A stretch of 64,000 nt of DNA. Source: Paramacrobiotus metropolitanus. Its lineage: Eukaryota; Tardigrada; Eutardigrada; Parachela; Macrobiotidae. The stretch spans positions 1,674,001 to 1,738,000 of the forward strand of contig NW_026570229.1 of assembly GCF_019649055.1 (NCBI RefSeq), given 5' to 3'. Below, piece after piece: positions 30,513-41,292 of the stretch. The notes under the pieces were generated by a model. That model did not search any database. It was given only the letters and a program-made list of their open reading frames with translations, and was not told the DNA's origin. The first letter of the stretch is position 1. Each line of letters opens with the position of its first letter. A program made the position numbers and the translations under genes.

Positions 30513-32821
30513 CTAAAGTCCGAGCCAGCAAGTGAACGCGTCCTTTACAGCAAAAAACACTTGAGCCAGGAATGGGGTGGGATCTGTATCGTCCGTCAGC
30601 AAGTTCAGTGGAGCGCATTCGCAATGATATCCTCCACTGCAGACTCCACTGTACGGCATGCACTGGCCATTCGCTTTGCCTTTGCATTTCTGACAGAATT
30701 CAGCACAGCTTTTCCACAATATCCCCGTGAAAGCAGCCGTTGCCGGAGTGCAGCGACTCCAGTTGTCGTAGCAGCTGTGCGTGTAGCCGTCTGCAAATTT
30801 GGACGTCAATGAAAATCAGTTTACCTAAAACGCTTGCTTTAGTGTGGACAGCAGTATCTTTAAAACATAAACTGCCATATGCACAATAACGATAATTTCA
30901 ATGTTTTAAGTTTAGTAATGCTATGAGTGTATTGTGTACTGTGATATATGGTTCTGTTGGTTCTCGTGATCCCTTTCTTTTCATATTTTCTACCTTCTTA
31001 GCAACTATCTTGTCTTCTCTCCTAGCTACGCTTCTCGACTTTCCTATTCATTCAGTTACTCCCGATCACGCTACGATTCTGACAATAAAGTTACGATACG
31101 CATTCACAGTACATACACTACATGTACTGTCCCTTCTCATGTGAGATTTTATTTTTCAATATGTACATCAACGAGCACCACTCAGTCTAATACCATCAAA
31201 TGAAGAATTTGTCCCAGTTAACACGAGAAGGGACTGTGCTTAATATGCTCATAGCATTATCCCGCATAATCTCCAAACTTAAACGTTGAAACAAAAAACA
31301 AGTGGAACGACTCTCGCCTGTTCGCATAAACAGTTTCTTACCGATCTCTTTCAACAAAACAATTGTGCCATTACAGTATGTGCCAAATGTCTCGCATGTA
31401 ATGGGAACAAAATGACAACGATCAGTAAGCGACTTGTACGTCCCCATCTCATGTTAATTCCCACTTCCCCTTTCTCATGTTAATTGGAATAAATTCTTTA
31501 TTTGATTGTGTTTACTGAGTGTGTGCTCGTTGATGTAAATACTGTGAATACAGTAATAGTATAACTGCATCCTATCAAAAGCATTACACTCACTCAGAAC
31601 TTAAATCACAAGTGCACATGTGCCTTTTCTACGGTTCAGAAAGCGATTCGACAACAAAGGTATGTTTTATCTACACATTTTGCGCAAGTGGCAGGGCTTC
31701 AGCAAACTGTAGAGCACGCGCGTTTTAGCAAACCCTTTATTTCACTTTAATTACTTATTATCATGTTCACACTCGTTACAATGTTACAATATCCTGTTCA
31801 GACAGCTTATTTCTCGCAAATAAGATAAATGAATTCTAGAGAATGATGCTGGTTTGTTAAGGCTGTTAATTATTTGTTAGAAATAAAGTTTGCTGATCAC
31901 CCCAAAAGGTTATCGACCCCAAATTTGGTTCTTGCAAGGTCATTAAGGACAAGGGTCTTATACAAGCCAAAGAGGTATACATCCATTGAAACTTTCATTT
32001 TCATTCCAAATGATTTAACTATGCGGCATTTAACTTTGCTTACGAGATGCCCACATCATATACTCGCTACTCCCGCTAATGCACTCACCCGGAACTTAAA
32101 TCACAAGTGTTTGCCTTCCGTTATTTTATTCCGCGTTGCGGCTCTGGTTCTTGACCCCTTACACTTTCACTCTGACCCCTAAAGGTCACTCTGACGATCA
32201 TAAACGTTGAAATACCTATGTGGCTATGTCCTACTGCGCCACATATGTTTTTCTCACCGACTCAGGAAAGCTTTCATCAGTTACCATTGCAGTAACCGAT
32301 TTCGATACTGATACTTCAAGGGAAATTAACACTTGTCACTGTACTGCCTCCTTCTACGACCTGTCTGATAACTCACCGGTGGTGGTGGTGACGGCAGCTG
32401 CCGTCGTCACGTTGGCGGTGGTTGTTGTTGTGGCCGTTGTAGTGTGAGCCGGTGTAATAACGACGACATCCATGGTTTGGTACTGCGGAGTAGATCCTGT
32501 GGTAGTATCCGCGGTTGTTGTTTTGGCCGTTGTAGTATGAGCCGGTGTAATAACCACAACATCCATCGTCTGATACCGCGGAGTAGAACCTGTAGTTGTA
32601 CCCGCTGTTGTAGTCGGCTTACCCGTAGTGCTCGGTACTGGTGCTGGTGCGGGCGCTGGTGTAGTAGTAACCGGAGGAGAATTGGTTGGGTTTATTGGAT
32701 TTCTCATCGTATATGGAGCAGCTGTTAGAGGAGGAGCTCTGGTGGCACCCATGGAAAAATGGTGCTCCACGGAAACGATAGCCTGGATAAGCAGCACTGT
32801 GCAAAGTATAGTATTCGCCAT
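30513..32821 (-). CDS. Secreted Thr-rich stalk plus macin antimicrobial domain
   Basis: Exon 1 32821-32377 and exon 2 30790-30513, phase-1 junction identical to that of the defensin gene, 240 aa. Exon 1 encodes the same signal peptide (MANTILCTVLLIQAIVSVE) and Thr/Pro/Ala stalk, but with the TTTGSTPxYQTMDVVVITPA block present twice. Exon 2 matches macins (hydramacin/theromacin family): C155YDNWSRC162, TGILWKSC177, C181, C184, C192, C199, YHC205EC207 and a late C236-W. Ten cysteines is the theromacin number. Macins permeabilise or aggregate bacteria. The intron is long (1.6 kb) and contains a MITE, so an additional small exon cannot be excluded. A separate start just before exon 2 lacks a signal peptide. 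Confidence 0.82.
31165..31536. mobile_element. MITE-like element with about 75-bp inverted ends
   Basis: The sequence from 31165 (ACATCAACGAGCA) and the reverse complement ending at 31536 align over about 75 bp with moderate divergence, including GAAGAATTTGT/AAAGAATTTAT and GTTAACACGAGAAGG/ATTAACATGAGAAAGG. The total is about 372 bp, with no coding capacity. No clear target duplication is visible. It lies in the intron of the macin gene. Confidence 0.6.
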
Positions 32822-33355
32822 TTTGTCGTAGAAAACTGAAACGTAGGTGGTTGATTCTAAAGGCAAGTGCAAAAAGTGTTGTGTCCGGCAGGTGTTTTAG
32901 GCAGGTGTGTTATCAAGTGTCTTTTTCCGCCAAAGCTGACAGACGCACAACATTTATTAAGTATGGCTCCGACATTTTATGTTTATATGGCAACAGAAAG
33001 GTCACAAAGAGCGGCAACTGCTGTGCTTCGTGCCTGGGAAAACCGCTAATAAAATCAAGGACAGTATACCCCGGCTTAGAAAGTCGGCTCCTGATTTGAA
33101 TGTCTGACATTAAGTGAAAGTTATGACTATGGGAAGAGTAAGCATTATAAAAGGTGTTTTACAACACCGACAATGAAAAAGCACTAAAACAGTATCATAG
33201 CAGTAAATGGAGCCAAACAAATAAAAGGCGTTTCTTCGTTTTATGCGCCCCGAAATTCCGTTTCGATCCAGTGTCACACACAGCCCAGGTTCTGCTTCGT
33301 AATAACGATGACGCGACACGGTTCAGAAACAATGTATTTCAGGGTTTGACCTACA

Positions 33356-34462
33356 TTATCGTGGTTTGACTCTTGTCCTGAACAAACACACCGGTAATGT
33401 GTCACTAAATGCCTTTCGTAATTCTCCCATGGTAATCAAAAGGAGAATGGGATCGAGCACCGGTTGAACAAGATACAGTGCTAGCGTCAAATTAACCACT
33501 GTCTCGCTACCGTAGTCACGGTCGAAAGCGTACAACGTATAGTAAACTTCGTATGGTGTCCAGCACACAATGACGCTTAAGGTCAACGCGGAGAAGACCC
33601 AAAAGGAAGCATGCTGCGATTCAGCATTACCAGTTCTAGGCTTTTCCGTAACTGCGCTGCGCTGCTTTTTTAACCGGAAAGTAACAAATATCCACGAAGC
33701 TGCCATAATGACGATGGGTGCATCATAAATCAGCAGCATCACTCCTCTTTTCCACATAACAAGAATCTCTGGTATATGTAACAAAGTAAGGTTAAAAAAT
33801 AGCCAGTTGATATAACGATCCAGATATCTGAACGCTTATGCGTTCATCGATCGGTTTAGGGCAAATTTCCGTAGTTGTACCTGTGGCATTTCTGTAGAAA
33901 ACATTTGATCATAAAATATACGAGTATAAAACATAATGATGATAGGCAAACAGGCAAGATTGGTGTAGATAATCACGATAAAAATGAGGCAAACAGCTAA
34001 GAAATAACTGTGGCGATGTTTAAAAGAGAACGGAAAAGCCACCGCCCAGACGCGATTCCCGGCGACGAGCGCGTGAAGGTTCAACGGAATGCCAGCGACC
34101 ACCCAATACATATACTGAATAAACGCCGACACCGATTTGCCCACCAGGTTCCTATTAATGAGATCTTTGGTGATATTTATCCAGCCGAGAATGCTTATTA
34201 ATCCATCAGAAATAAGTATAACAATCAGATAGCAGTTGAAGGGTTTTCGCAGTTCGCGGCGGTAGCACAGAAACGTTACCACGAAGGAGTTCAAAAGAAG
34301 AGATAAAATACTGCATACGGCGGTGCAAATGTACTCGAAGCCCCAAACAACTTCTAACGTGGTTAGACTGGCATTCGTGGATAAATTCGAAGCAGCAGTG
34401 TTTACGCAGACATTTGCTGGTTGAACACCTTCCGCTTCGCTTGTAAGACGTAATGCGGACAT
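33356..34462 (-). pseudogene. Class A GPCR, array copy 2, lost splice acceptor
   Basis: Exon 1 (34462-33881) is full length: glycosylation sites NLS and NAS, TM1 through TM4, NRVWAVAFP after TM3, and a donor CAG|GTACAA. Exon 2 (33775-33356) carries TM5-TM7 with CWTPYEV and QPVLDPILLLIT. Both frames are open and would give 333 aa. The acceptor is CAG in copies 1 and 3 but reads CAT here (33776-33778). The next AG, 8 bases on, would shift the frame. Either the intron is not removed correctly or an unusual acceptor is used. Otherwise it is the best preserved partner of copy 1. If the acceptor change is a sequencing error, this is a functional gene. Confidence 0.8.
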
Positions 34463-34940
34463 TTTTCACGATCTGTATCGTAATCCGATTTAGCTACAAG
34501 CCGAATAAACAGCAAAACAATTTTTCGAACACTGAGCTGGAAACCGTTAGCTACCTGGTTTTCTTCCCCGAGAAACTCTTCCCGCTAAAAGCTTACAGTA
34601 AGATCGTATTTAGCAGAGATACAACTGTCGAGAGTGATCGTATCTGGTAAATCCACTAATAAAGTCGGCTTTGATTTGAATGTCTAATGTTAAAACCAGT
34701 AACGGTTAAGGCTATGGGAAGAGTAAGCATCATAAAAAACGTTTTACAACACCGACAATGAATGCGCTGAAAACGTTATCGAAGCAGCAAATGGAGCCAA
34801 ACAAAGAAGATGATTTTACAGATTTTGGTCGTCCCATAAATCTGCCAACATGTCATCTGTTTGTGTTTCGGCCAAGTACCGTCGCCCAGGTTGTTCTTGA
34901 TTACAACGCAACACGGTCAGACAGCTGATTCAGCCTAACT

Positions 34941-36056
34941 TCATCGTTGTTTGACGGTTGTCCTGAGTAAACGCACCGGCAGCGTATCGCTGACTGCTTT
35001 TCTTAATTCTCCCATGGTGATTAAAAGGAGAATAGGATCGATCACCGGTTGAACGAGATACAGCGCCAGCGTTAAATTAACCACCGCATCGCTGCCGTAG
35101 TCGCGGTCAAAAGCGTACAACGTATAGTACACTTCGTATGGTGTCCAGCACACAATGACGCTTAAGGTCAACGCGGAGAATACCCAAAAGGAATTCGCGG
35201 CATGCTGCGATTCAGCGTAGCTATTTCGTGGCTTCTCCGAGATCGCATTCCGCTGCCTTTTCAATCGGAAAGCGACAAATATCCAGGACGCTGCCATCAT
35301 CACGATTGGAGCATCATAAATTAATAACATTACTCCTTTTTTCCACATAACAAGAATCTCTGGTACCTGCAAAAATAAAATAAACAGTCATTAAAACGAT
35401 TCAGGTAACTCAATGATGATTCGTCGTCCTACAATTTAGAGCACGATTTTGTTGTTGGTGTTACAAATGTGCAGTTGTACCTGTGCAACGTCTGTAGCAA
35501 ACATGTCATCGAAAAATACATCGAACATGATAACGACCGGCAAACAGATTAAATGGACGTAAAATATGGCGGCACATATAAGACACACAGCAAAAGAATA
35601 ACTGTGGTGCAGTTTGAAAGAGAACGGATAAGCCACCGCCCAGACGCGATTACCGGCGACGAGTACGTGAAGGTTCAGCGGAATGCCCGCAACCACCCAA
35701 TAAATATACTGCATAAACACGAACACCGCTTTACCCATCCGGTTCTCGTCGATGAAATCTTTGGCGATGTTGATGCAGCCGAGAAGGCTGATTAATCCAT
35801 CAGCAATTAGTATGGAGATCAAATAGCAGTTGAATGGTTTTCGCAGTTCCCGGCGCACAAGCAGAAACGTGGCCACGACAGAGTTCAAGAGAAGAGATAA
35901 AATACTACATACAGCAGTTAAGCAGTACTCGAAGCCCCAAACAATTTCCGTGGCACTGGTGGCGGAATTGGATATCCCAGAGTTTGTGCTAAAGTTCATA
36001 TAATGTAGACCTTTCAGTTCTTCCGTAAACGGTAATACGACTGCGGACATTTCCAT
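34941..36056 (-). CDS. Class A GPCR, array copy 3 (intact)
   Basis: Exon 1 36056-35481 and exon 2 35366-34941, phase 0, GTACAA donor and TTTTTGCAG acceptor, 333 aa. The N terminus has an NFS glycosylation site. TM1 is AVCSILSLLLNSVVATFLL. TM2 contains LIADGLISLLG, so the TM2 Asp is kept. TM3 ends GNRVWAVAYP instead of DRY. TM6 is VIVCWTPYEV and TM7 VQPVIDPILLLIT, so NPxxY is DPILL. The C-terminal tail is short. Same family as copies 1 and 2, and probably related to the intronless receptor at 9.3 kb. The ligand is unknown. Linkage to secreted peptide genes in the same duplication unit is notable but may be passive. Confidence 0.88.
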
Positions 36057-36848
36057 AGGTAGACGCTCCGCATCGTTATTCTACTTAAATGTGGAGTTTT
36101 TCAACGTTGTCATATGTACGATATAAAATAACATTTCTGCTACCAAGATGGCAGCCGTTAGCTTGTTTTCCTACGCGCCAACCGCCTAATAAAATGTTAC
36201 CGTTATGTGCTAAAGGTACTGGTTTGCCTGTGGTATTGGTTTGAACTAGCTGACACTGTCACAAAGAATATGCATACAGCTTAAGTAAACAAACCAGCCG
36301 GTGCAGCGTTAACGGAAATTCCAAACCTCTGGGGTGTGTTTTGCAAATACCGTATGGAAATGTTTCGCAGTTCGGTAAAATTCCTTGTTGTTTCAACTTG
36401 TATGCCTAATATTATTATAATGCAATTACGCAGAAGCAAAACATGGGATCGATTATACTACAGTGCAGCAGTCGCGCCAGTATATAATATTTTGGCGCGA
36501 TATTTAGTTTAGTTTAGCCTTAGGTCTATACAGATATTGAAACAAATTTTTATTTCCAGTACGCATACCAAGGAAAAGAGTTCTGGCATTTCCGGCTATA
36601 AACTAGCTATCTTTCGTAGAGCGAAATCACGATTACGCAGACTTTGGACTGCCGAATGGAAGTGCAGCAGAATACTATCACGGAATATCTACAAATACAC
36701 AAAGCAGCAATAGTGTAAAGGTGTACTCACATGCAACGATAAGTTGAACTACATGGATAACCAGCACGAAGCCTGCACCGTTTTCGAGTACGGTACGGCT
36801 CCATTAGTTCCTACAAAGTAGAATTAAAAAAGTTGATCTGCTTGCTGC
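36057..36848. other. Divergent promoter region
   Basis: About 790 bp between GPCR copy 3 (leftward) and the F-box gene (rightward); it should hold both promoters. I see no ORF or repeat of note. Confidence 0.5.
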
Positions 36849-39034
36849 ATGAGTGGGGAAATGTGTTGGATTTGCAGACATCGAAAGGTCGCTCCGCATA
36901 AGTTTAATGCAGTGGATGTAAAAAATTCCAGCGGACTGTACGAGCTTGGCCACGTCGCCGACGTAAGAGAAGACCGTCTCCTCGTGGATTTCCACAGTGC
37001 TGGTCGACGGTCGGAATGGGTGGAATACGGGGAAGTATACCAGAGTCAAGGCTTCTCGTTTCCGCTGTCTCTACGAGGCGCTATAAAATCACATCATCAT
37101 GCTCCAATGGAAGCCCTGGTTCGCGCTGCCGGCACCCGTGTGTGGACCTGGTACCCCGCGGAATTCGTAACGATGCACGCGTACTGGGCAGAATTTGCCT
37201 TAATGGCCGTCTCTGTCGACAGCGATCGGTACACGGAGCTGGTGCCCATTAACCACATCCGCGTTGTGGTTTCGCCAGATGAGCGGAAAAGGCAGCTTAT
37301 CGAACAGCAGACATTCATCCGTCAGACATACGATTTGCCATTTGAACTGCGGAATTTCAGTGCAGTGCCGATTCGTATGCGAGATGTTCTACAGAGGAAT
37401 GTACAGGATTGGGCGTATCCGGTGTTTGTTGACAGCGACAACCTTACCGTTGTTCAAAGACGCACAGACAGCCTGACTTTAACAGAAGCTAGGGCAGCGA
37501 TAAAAGGTACGTAATGCAAGGATGTAGCTTAATTCTAGAGCGCTGCAACATGGACTTGTAGAATTTATGTAATGTCAACAGTTCAGCTACCATGTACCGG
37601 CTTATTGAAAAAATAATTTTATATCTGTTTAAAATATACATAAATTCCTGCAATATTTCGATGGTGATTAAGCAACGCCTGCTGTTATCGCATAACACAA
37701 GTAATACTCGCATTTGTCTAATGTAAGTGATTGATTATGTTTTGGACTTGTGAGTGCCCGTTTTCCCCCATTGTCTTGAGCGCAGCCTCTTGGTGCAAAT
37801 GTACCGAAAATTCGCCATGCTGCTTTAGTCTCACTTCTACCGCCTTTCATTCTGTATAAAAGGGACAACCTAAACGTTTTCTTCAGCAACCTTTATTTTC
37901 GACAGTTTCGCTTATCTTGATAAGCTGAGACTTATCGATCCGATTGCTATCCGTTTTCATAAAAACAGCAGTCCTTCCGATTGGTTCTCACGAAAATTAA
38001 GTTTCTACAATTCAATAGACAATTTGCTTCTTCACTGTTGAAAACGTTTATCCCCGAACACAGTACATAAAAGGAAAGTGAAAAGTACGAGAGTTTTTCA
38101 TATTGATTTTTTTTACATTTCTCTCCAGCAACCCGCTCTTTACCAAGCAGCATGGCACAGCAGTTTATCCGTACCTGGAAACGGTTTCAGTGCGGACCCA
38201 TTTGACATCGATTCTACAGAAATCCCCAGCAGTGCTCATGTTAAGCAACTGCCACATGAAACCTTAACGGAGATTTTCCAGTATCTACATCCATTGGAGA
38301 AGGTGAAATACCGTGGCGTCTGTGCGAAATGGAATTCGGTTCTAAGCCAGGAAGACACATTCAAACTGGTTTCCGTATCCGCCAAAGCATTCCCCACGCT
38401 CGGCAGCTGTGATTCCTGTGATGACATGGAAGAGTACCGGTTATCTGCGGTTTGCATAACGGCAACCTGTCTTGTAAAATGCATATCGCCGGGAACGCGG
38501 TGGGTCGTCGTCCAGGATGCCGGCGGACCGGAAGGAGATATCGTTGATTACTGTCTGGAAGACTACATCTTGCTAATTAAAGACATTTGCCAGCAGTTAG
38601 GACCCCGCACCAACATCATTGGAAGGCCGCTGTTTGCATTACGCATCACCGAGGGGTATCTTAGTTTGCAAACGACGAATATAGAACGTGACCTTTGTGA
38701 TCTTCTGGAGAAGGACATTTCCGTGGATGTTACGGAGCTGTCTTCTTGGATTACTAGTGTCGCACCGGGTCAGCAAGGCGATAGCGCGCTAGCACGCCAG
38801 ATTAAACAGGTTAACTACGGAAAAAGCCATGTAGAGTTTTATTTGCCGGAAAGCGTTTTTGGCTTTACGGTTCTGGTTTTGGCTCTTGTAGATTTTAAGG
38901 AACTGCCAACGCAACGATCAGGACCGGCAGTGGACGTTGCCGGATCTCGGACGCTGCGGTTTGGGGACGTTGAGCAAGCTGGCTATTCTTCTACTGGATC
39001 GTGCAATGCGCGCCCATCAGCGAAATGGGACTAG
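36849..39034 (+). CDS. F-box protein with a novel N-terminal region
   Basis: Exon 1 36849-37506 ends phase 1 at GTACGT; exon 2 38151-39034 starts after AAGCAG in matching phase, giving about 513 aa. The stronger-looking CTCCAG at 38128 would break the frame. The N-terminal 220 residues contain two barrel-like beta-rich stretches (LLVDFHSAGRRSEWVEY and RVWTWYPAEF), reminiscent of Tudor/agenet-type folds. Residues about 250-292 are an F-box (QLPHETLTEIFQYL...VCAKWNSVL), the Skp1-binding module of SCF ubiquitin ligases. A long C-terminal region of unknown fold follows. I believe such proteins form an expanded tardigrade family, from recall only. The last 45 residues may be off-frame: 38892-39041 in another frame reads more like a protein. 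Confidence 0.75.
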
Positions 39035-39760
39035 CACATGAAGCCATTCGGATTTGCTGCAAACTTGGTTGATATTACTATTACTCCGGAGCAAAGCCGG
39101 TGTCCCATTTTCGGCTGGGGTGAACTTTTATCGTGGATATTAAAACCTGAACAATCGCAAATGGATAACTGTATGGTTCGCATTAGTAACTAAAAGCAAC
39201 TTTTTTCAGTTAGTTGGTCGATAAATCAATCGCGACACTCAATGTATAATACCGTAACTGTTTTAATGGCAGTGTTTAACCCGAAGAAGGATAGTCATTT
39301 TAATTACAAAGTACTACACGTAGTATTTTCTTACTATTGGGAAATCTAATTGCGAGTAGTGCTACCGCCCAGCCTGTTTTCTCACTATTACACTTTACTC
39401 ACTATTCTATGTTCGCGTAGCCATATTATACTGACCTGTTCGAAAATTGATGACTCATAAGAAACTATTGAAAATAATATTTCTACCCACATAATACAGT
39501 ATATTATGTTCCTACATCCACGGCGCGATGTAGAAACAAGCACAGCTTGCAAAAAAATGCACGCGAGAGCAGAAAATAAAAAAAGATATGCGGGTATTAC
39601 AAAGTACAGATACTGTACAAAAAATGAAATCAAATCCATGGAGTGACGTATTGCGATGCGCCGGTGCCGGTACTACGCGTTAGAACGCGCGCCCGAAAAA
39701 CCGAAATCCCATTCGGCACATACAGATTAACGGATACCCCGTTCGTCTTCAGAAAGGCGC
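39035..39760. other. Convergent 3' spacer, no gene
   Basis: Between the F-box gene and DUF4773 copy D, which converge here. The ORF at 39388-39639 (-) is hydrophobic by composition but has no family features. Confidence 0.45.
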
Positions 39761-41000
39761 TTAAGAAGTGAATTTGGACAGCGTCTCCATCATCCAGGAT
39801 CCGCGGCCGTACACGAAGCGCGTCCCGGAGGAATTCAGCGGGGTGAAAGTGAACGTCCGCTGTCGGATGACATCCCACAGCGGTCCCCGCCCCCGCATGT
39901 ACATCGGGATGCGGAAGCAGCCGAGATCTTTCTCGTAGATGTCGATATCCGCCAGCTCTGCCTTGACCCGGATACAGCCCGACACGCTGCTGGCGGTGTA
40001 GTCCAGGTTGTAGAACTGCAGGCACAGATCGGCCGCCGAGATGTGCGGGACGCCGTAGCAGATGGCCGGCGGATTTCGAGCTGCAGAGAGCACATATAAT
40101 ATGTAAGAAGTGAGTGCTATTTAAAAAATGTTTATGTGTATATTTAATAGCGGGCGTACCGGAAATGGTGCGGTTGATCACCACGTGGTCGTCGATAGTG
40201 AAGAGTAGCGAGAAACCGATGTCATGTCGTAGGTACACCATTTCCACGCATCCTATTTTTTAAAAGCAAGTATGCACATGGGAATACACATTTCTGACTA
40301 ATAAAATATGTTAATTATAACATGCATAAGTATTACTAAAACTTTTAAATTTTTAATGAACGTCAGTTTCTATCCTTCGCATACTTCTATATAAACAACG
40401 GTACAAGTCATCAAAATTATTTCATCACAGCAGGATAACATTTACATTTTGAAGGTAAAAAATAATACATAAAAAATGAAAAATCTGACGCAAAATGTAC
40501 CGAAAAAACGCAGTCTTCATACAGTAATTTTTTAAGAAATGACTGACGATGAAATAATTATACGTACGTACATGCGTAATGCGCAGACTGTTTTATTCAT
40601 ATTCTTAAGCGAAAAGAATTTTGTTAGAAGAGCACAGGAATAATTAATTATAAGTTTATAACCCCACGTACCAGTATCATTGATGTTAAAGCGCGGGATA
40701 TCCAAATGTCGACAGCAAGCGCATGTATCGTTTAGGCAGAAACAGCCGTTATCCTTATGTTGTACTGCCAATGCCGAAGCTCTGGAACGGTCCGCAAAAT
40801 TTATTTTCTGAAGCCCTACGTAAAATAACATTTTCATTTCAAGTATACAAAAATAATTTTGTAACGTTCCGCTGACACATTTACTTACCGTAAGCATAGC
40901 CATTAAATTGGTCTGTGTTGTGGTGTCTTGATGGCAAAACCACGCTGTACACATTGGCCACAAATACCAACATAAAAAGCGTCCCGATTAAAACTGTCAT
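39761..41000 (-). CDS. Secreted DUF4773 protein, copy D (intact, diverged)
   Basis: Four exons: 41000-40889, 40815-40672, 40252-40160, 40080-39761; every junction is phase 1 and the protein is 222 aa. The start Met opens a signal peptide (MTVLIGTLFMLVFVANVYS). Exon 2 has the cysteine cluster CFCLNDTCACC followed by LDIPRFNINDTG. Exon 3 is 93 bp as in copies A and B (GCVEMVYLRHDIGFSLLF). Exon 4 starts ARNPPAICYGVP and extends about 30 residues further than in the other copies. It is more divergent than A-C and lies outside the tandem array in the opposite orientation, so it looks like the older member or a separate subfamily. Function unknown; probably secreted. Confidence 0.87.
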
Positions 41001-41292
41001 TTCTGTTAGGATGATAAAATTCCAGGGAATGGTTTTTTAAAATGTTTAGAAATAAACTCCTATAGCAGTTTTATTAGTTTTATGCTTACAGTCACTGTAC
41101 ACACTGCTGCATGCTCAATAATCTGACGAACTAGTGTGGAAAATGCGCGTGAAGAACAGCAGCAAGTTTTGAACGCTCCGATCAGTCACAGAATTCTCGA
41201 AACCGATGTTATCTGGTTTGTTTAATCACAACTCTGCACACTGCCATGGAACAAAGTGCAAATCGTTGTAATGTACGAGTACAGCACAACTG

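Noticed and set aside
32220-32447. Plus-strand Val-rich ORF over the stalk exon, and similar ones at 25091-25327 and 32628-32831
   Set aside because: Antisense shadows of the Thr/Ala-rich stalk (ACC/ACA read as GGT/TGT).
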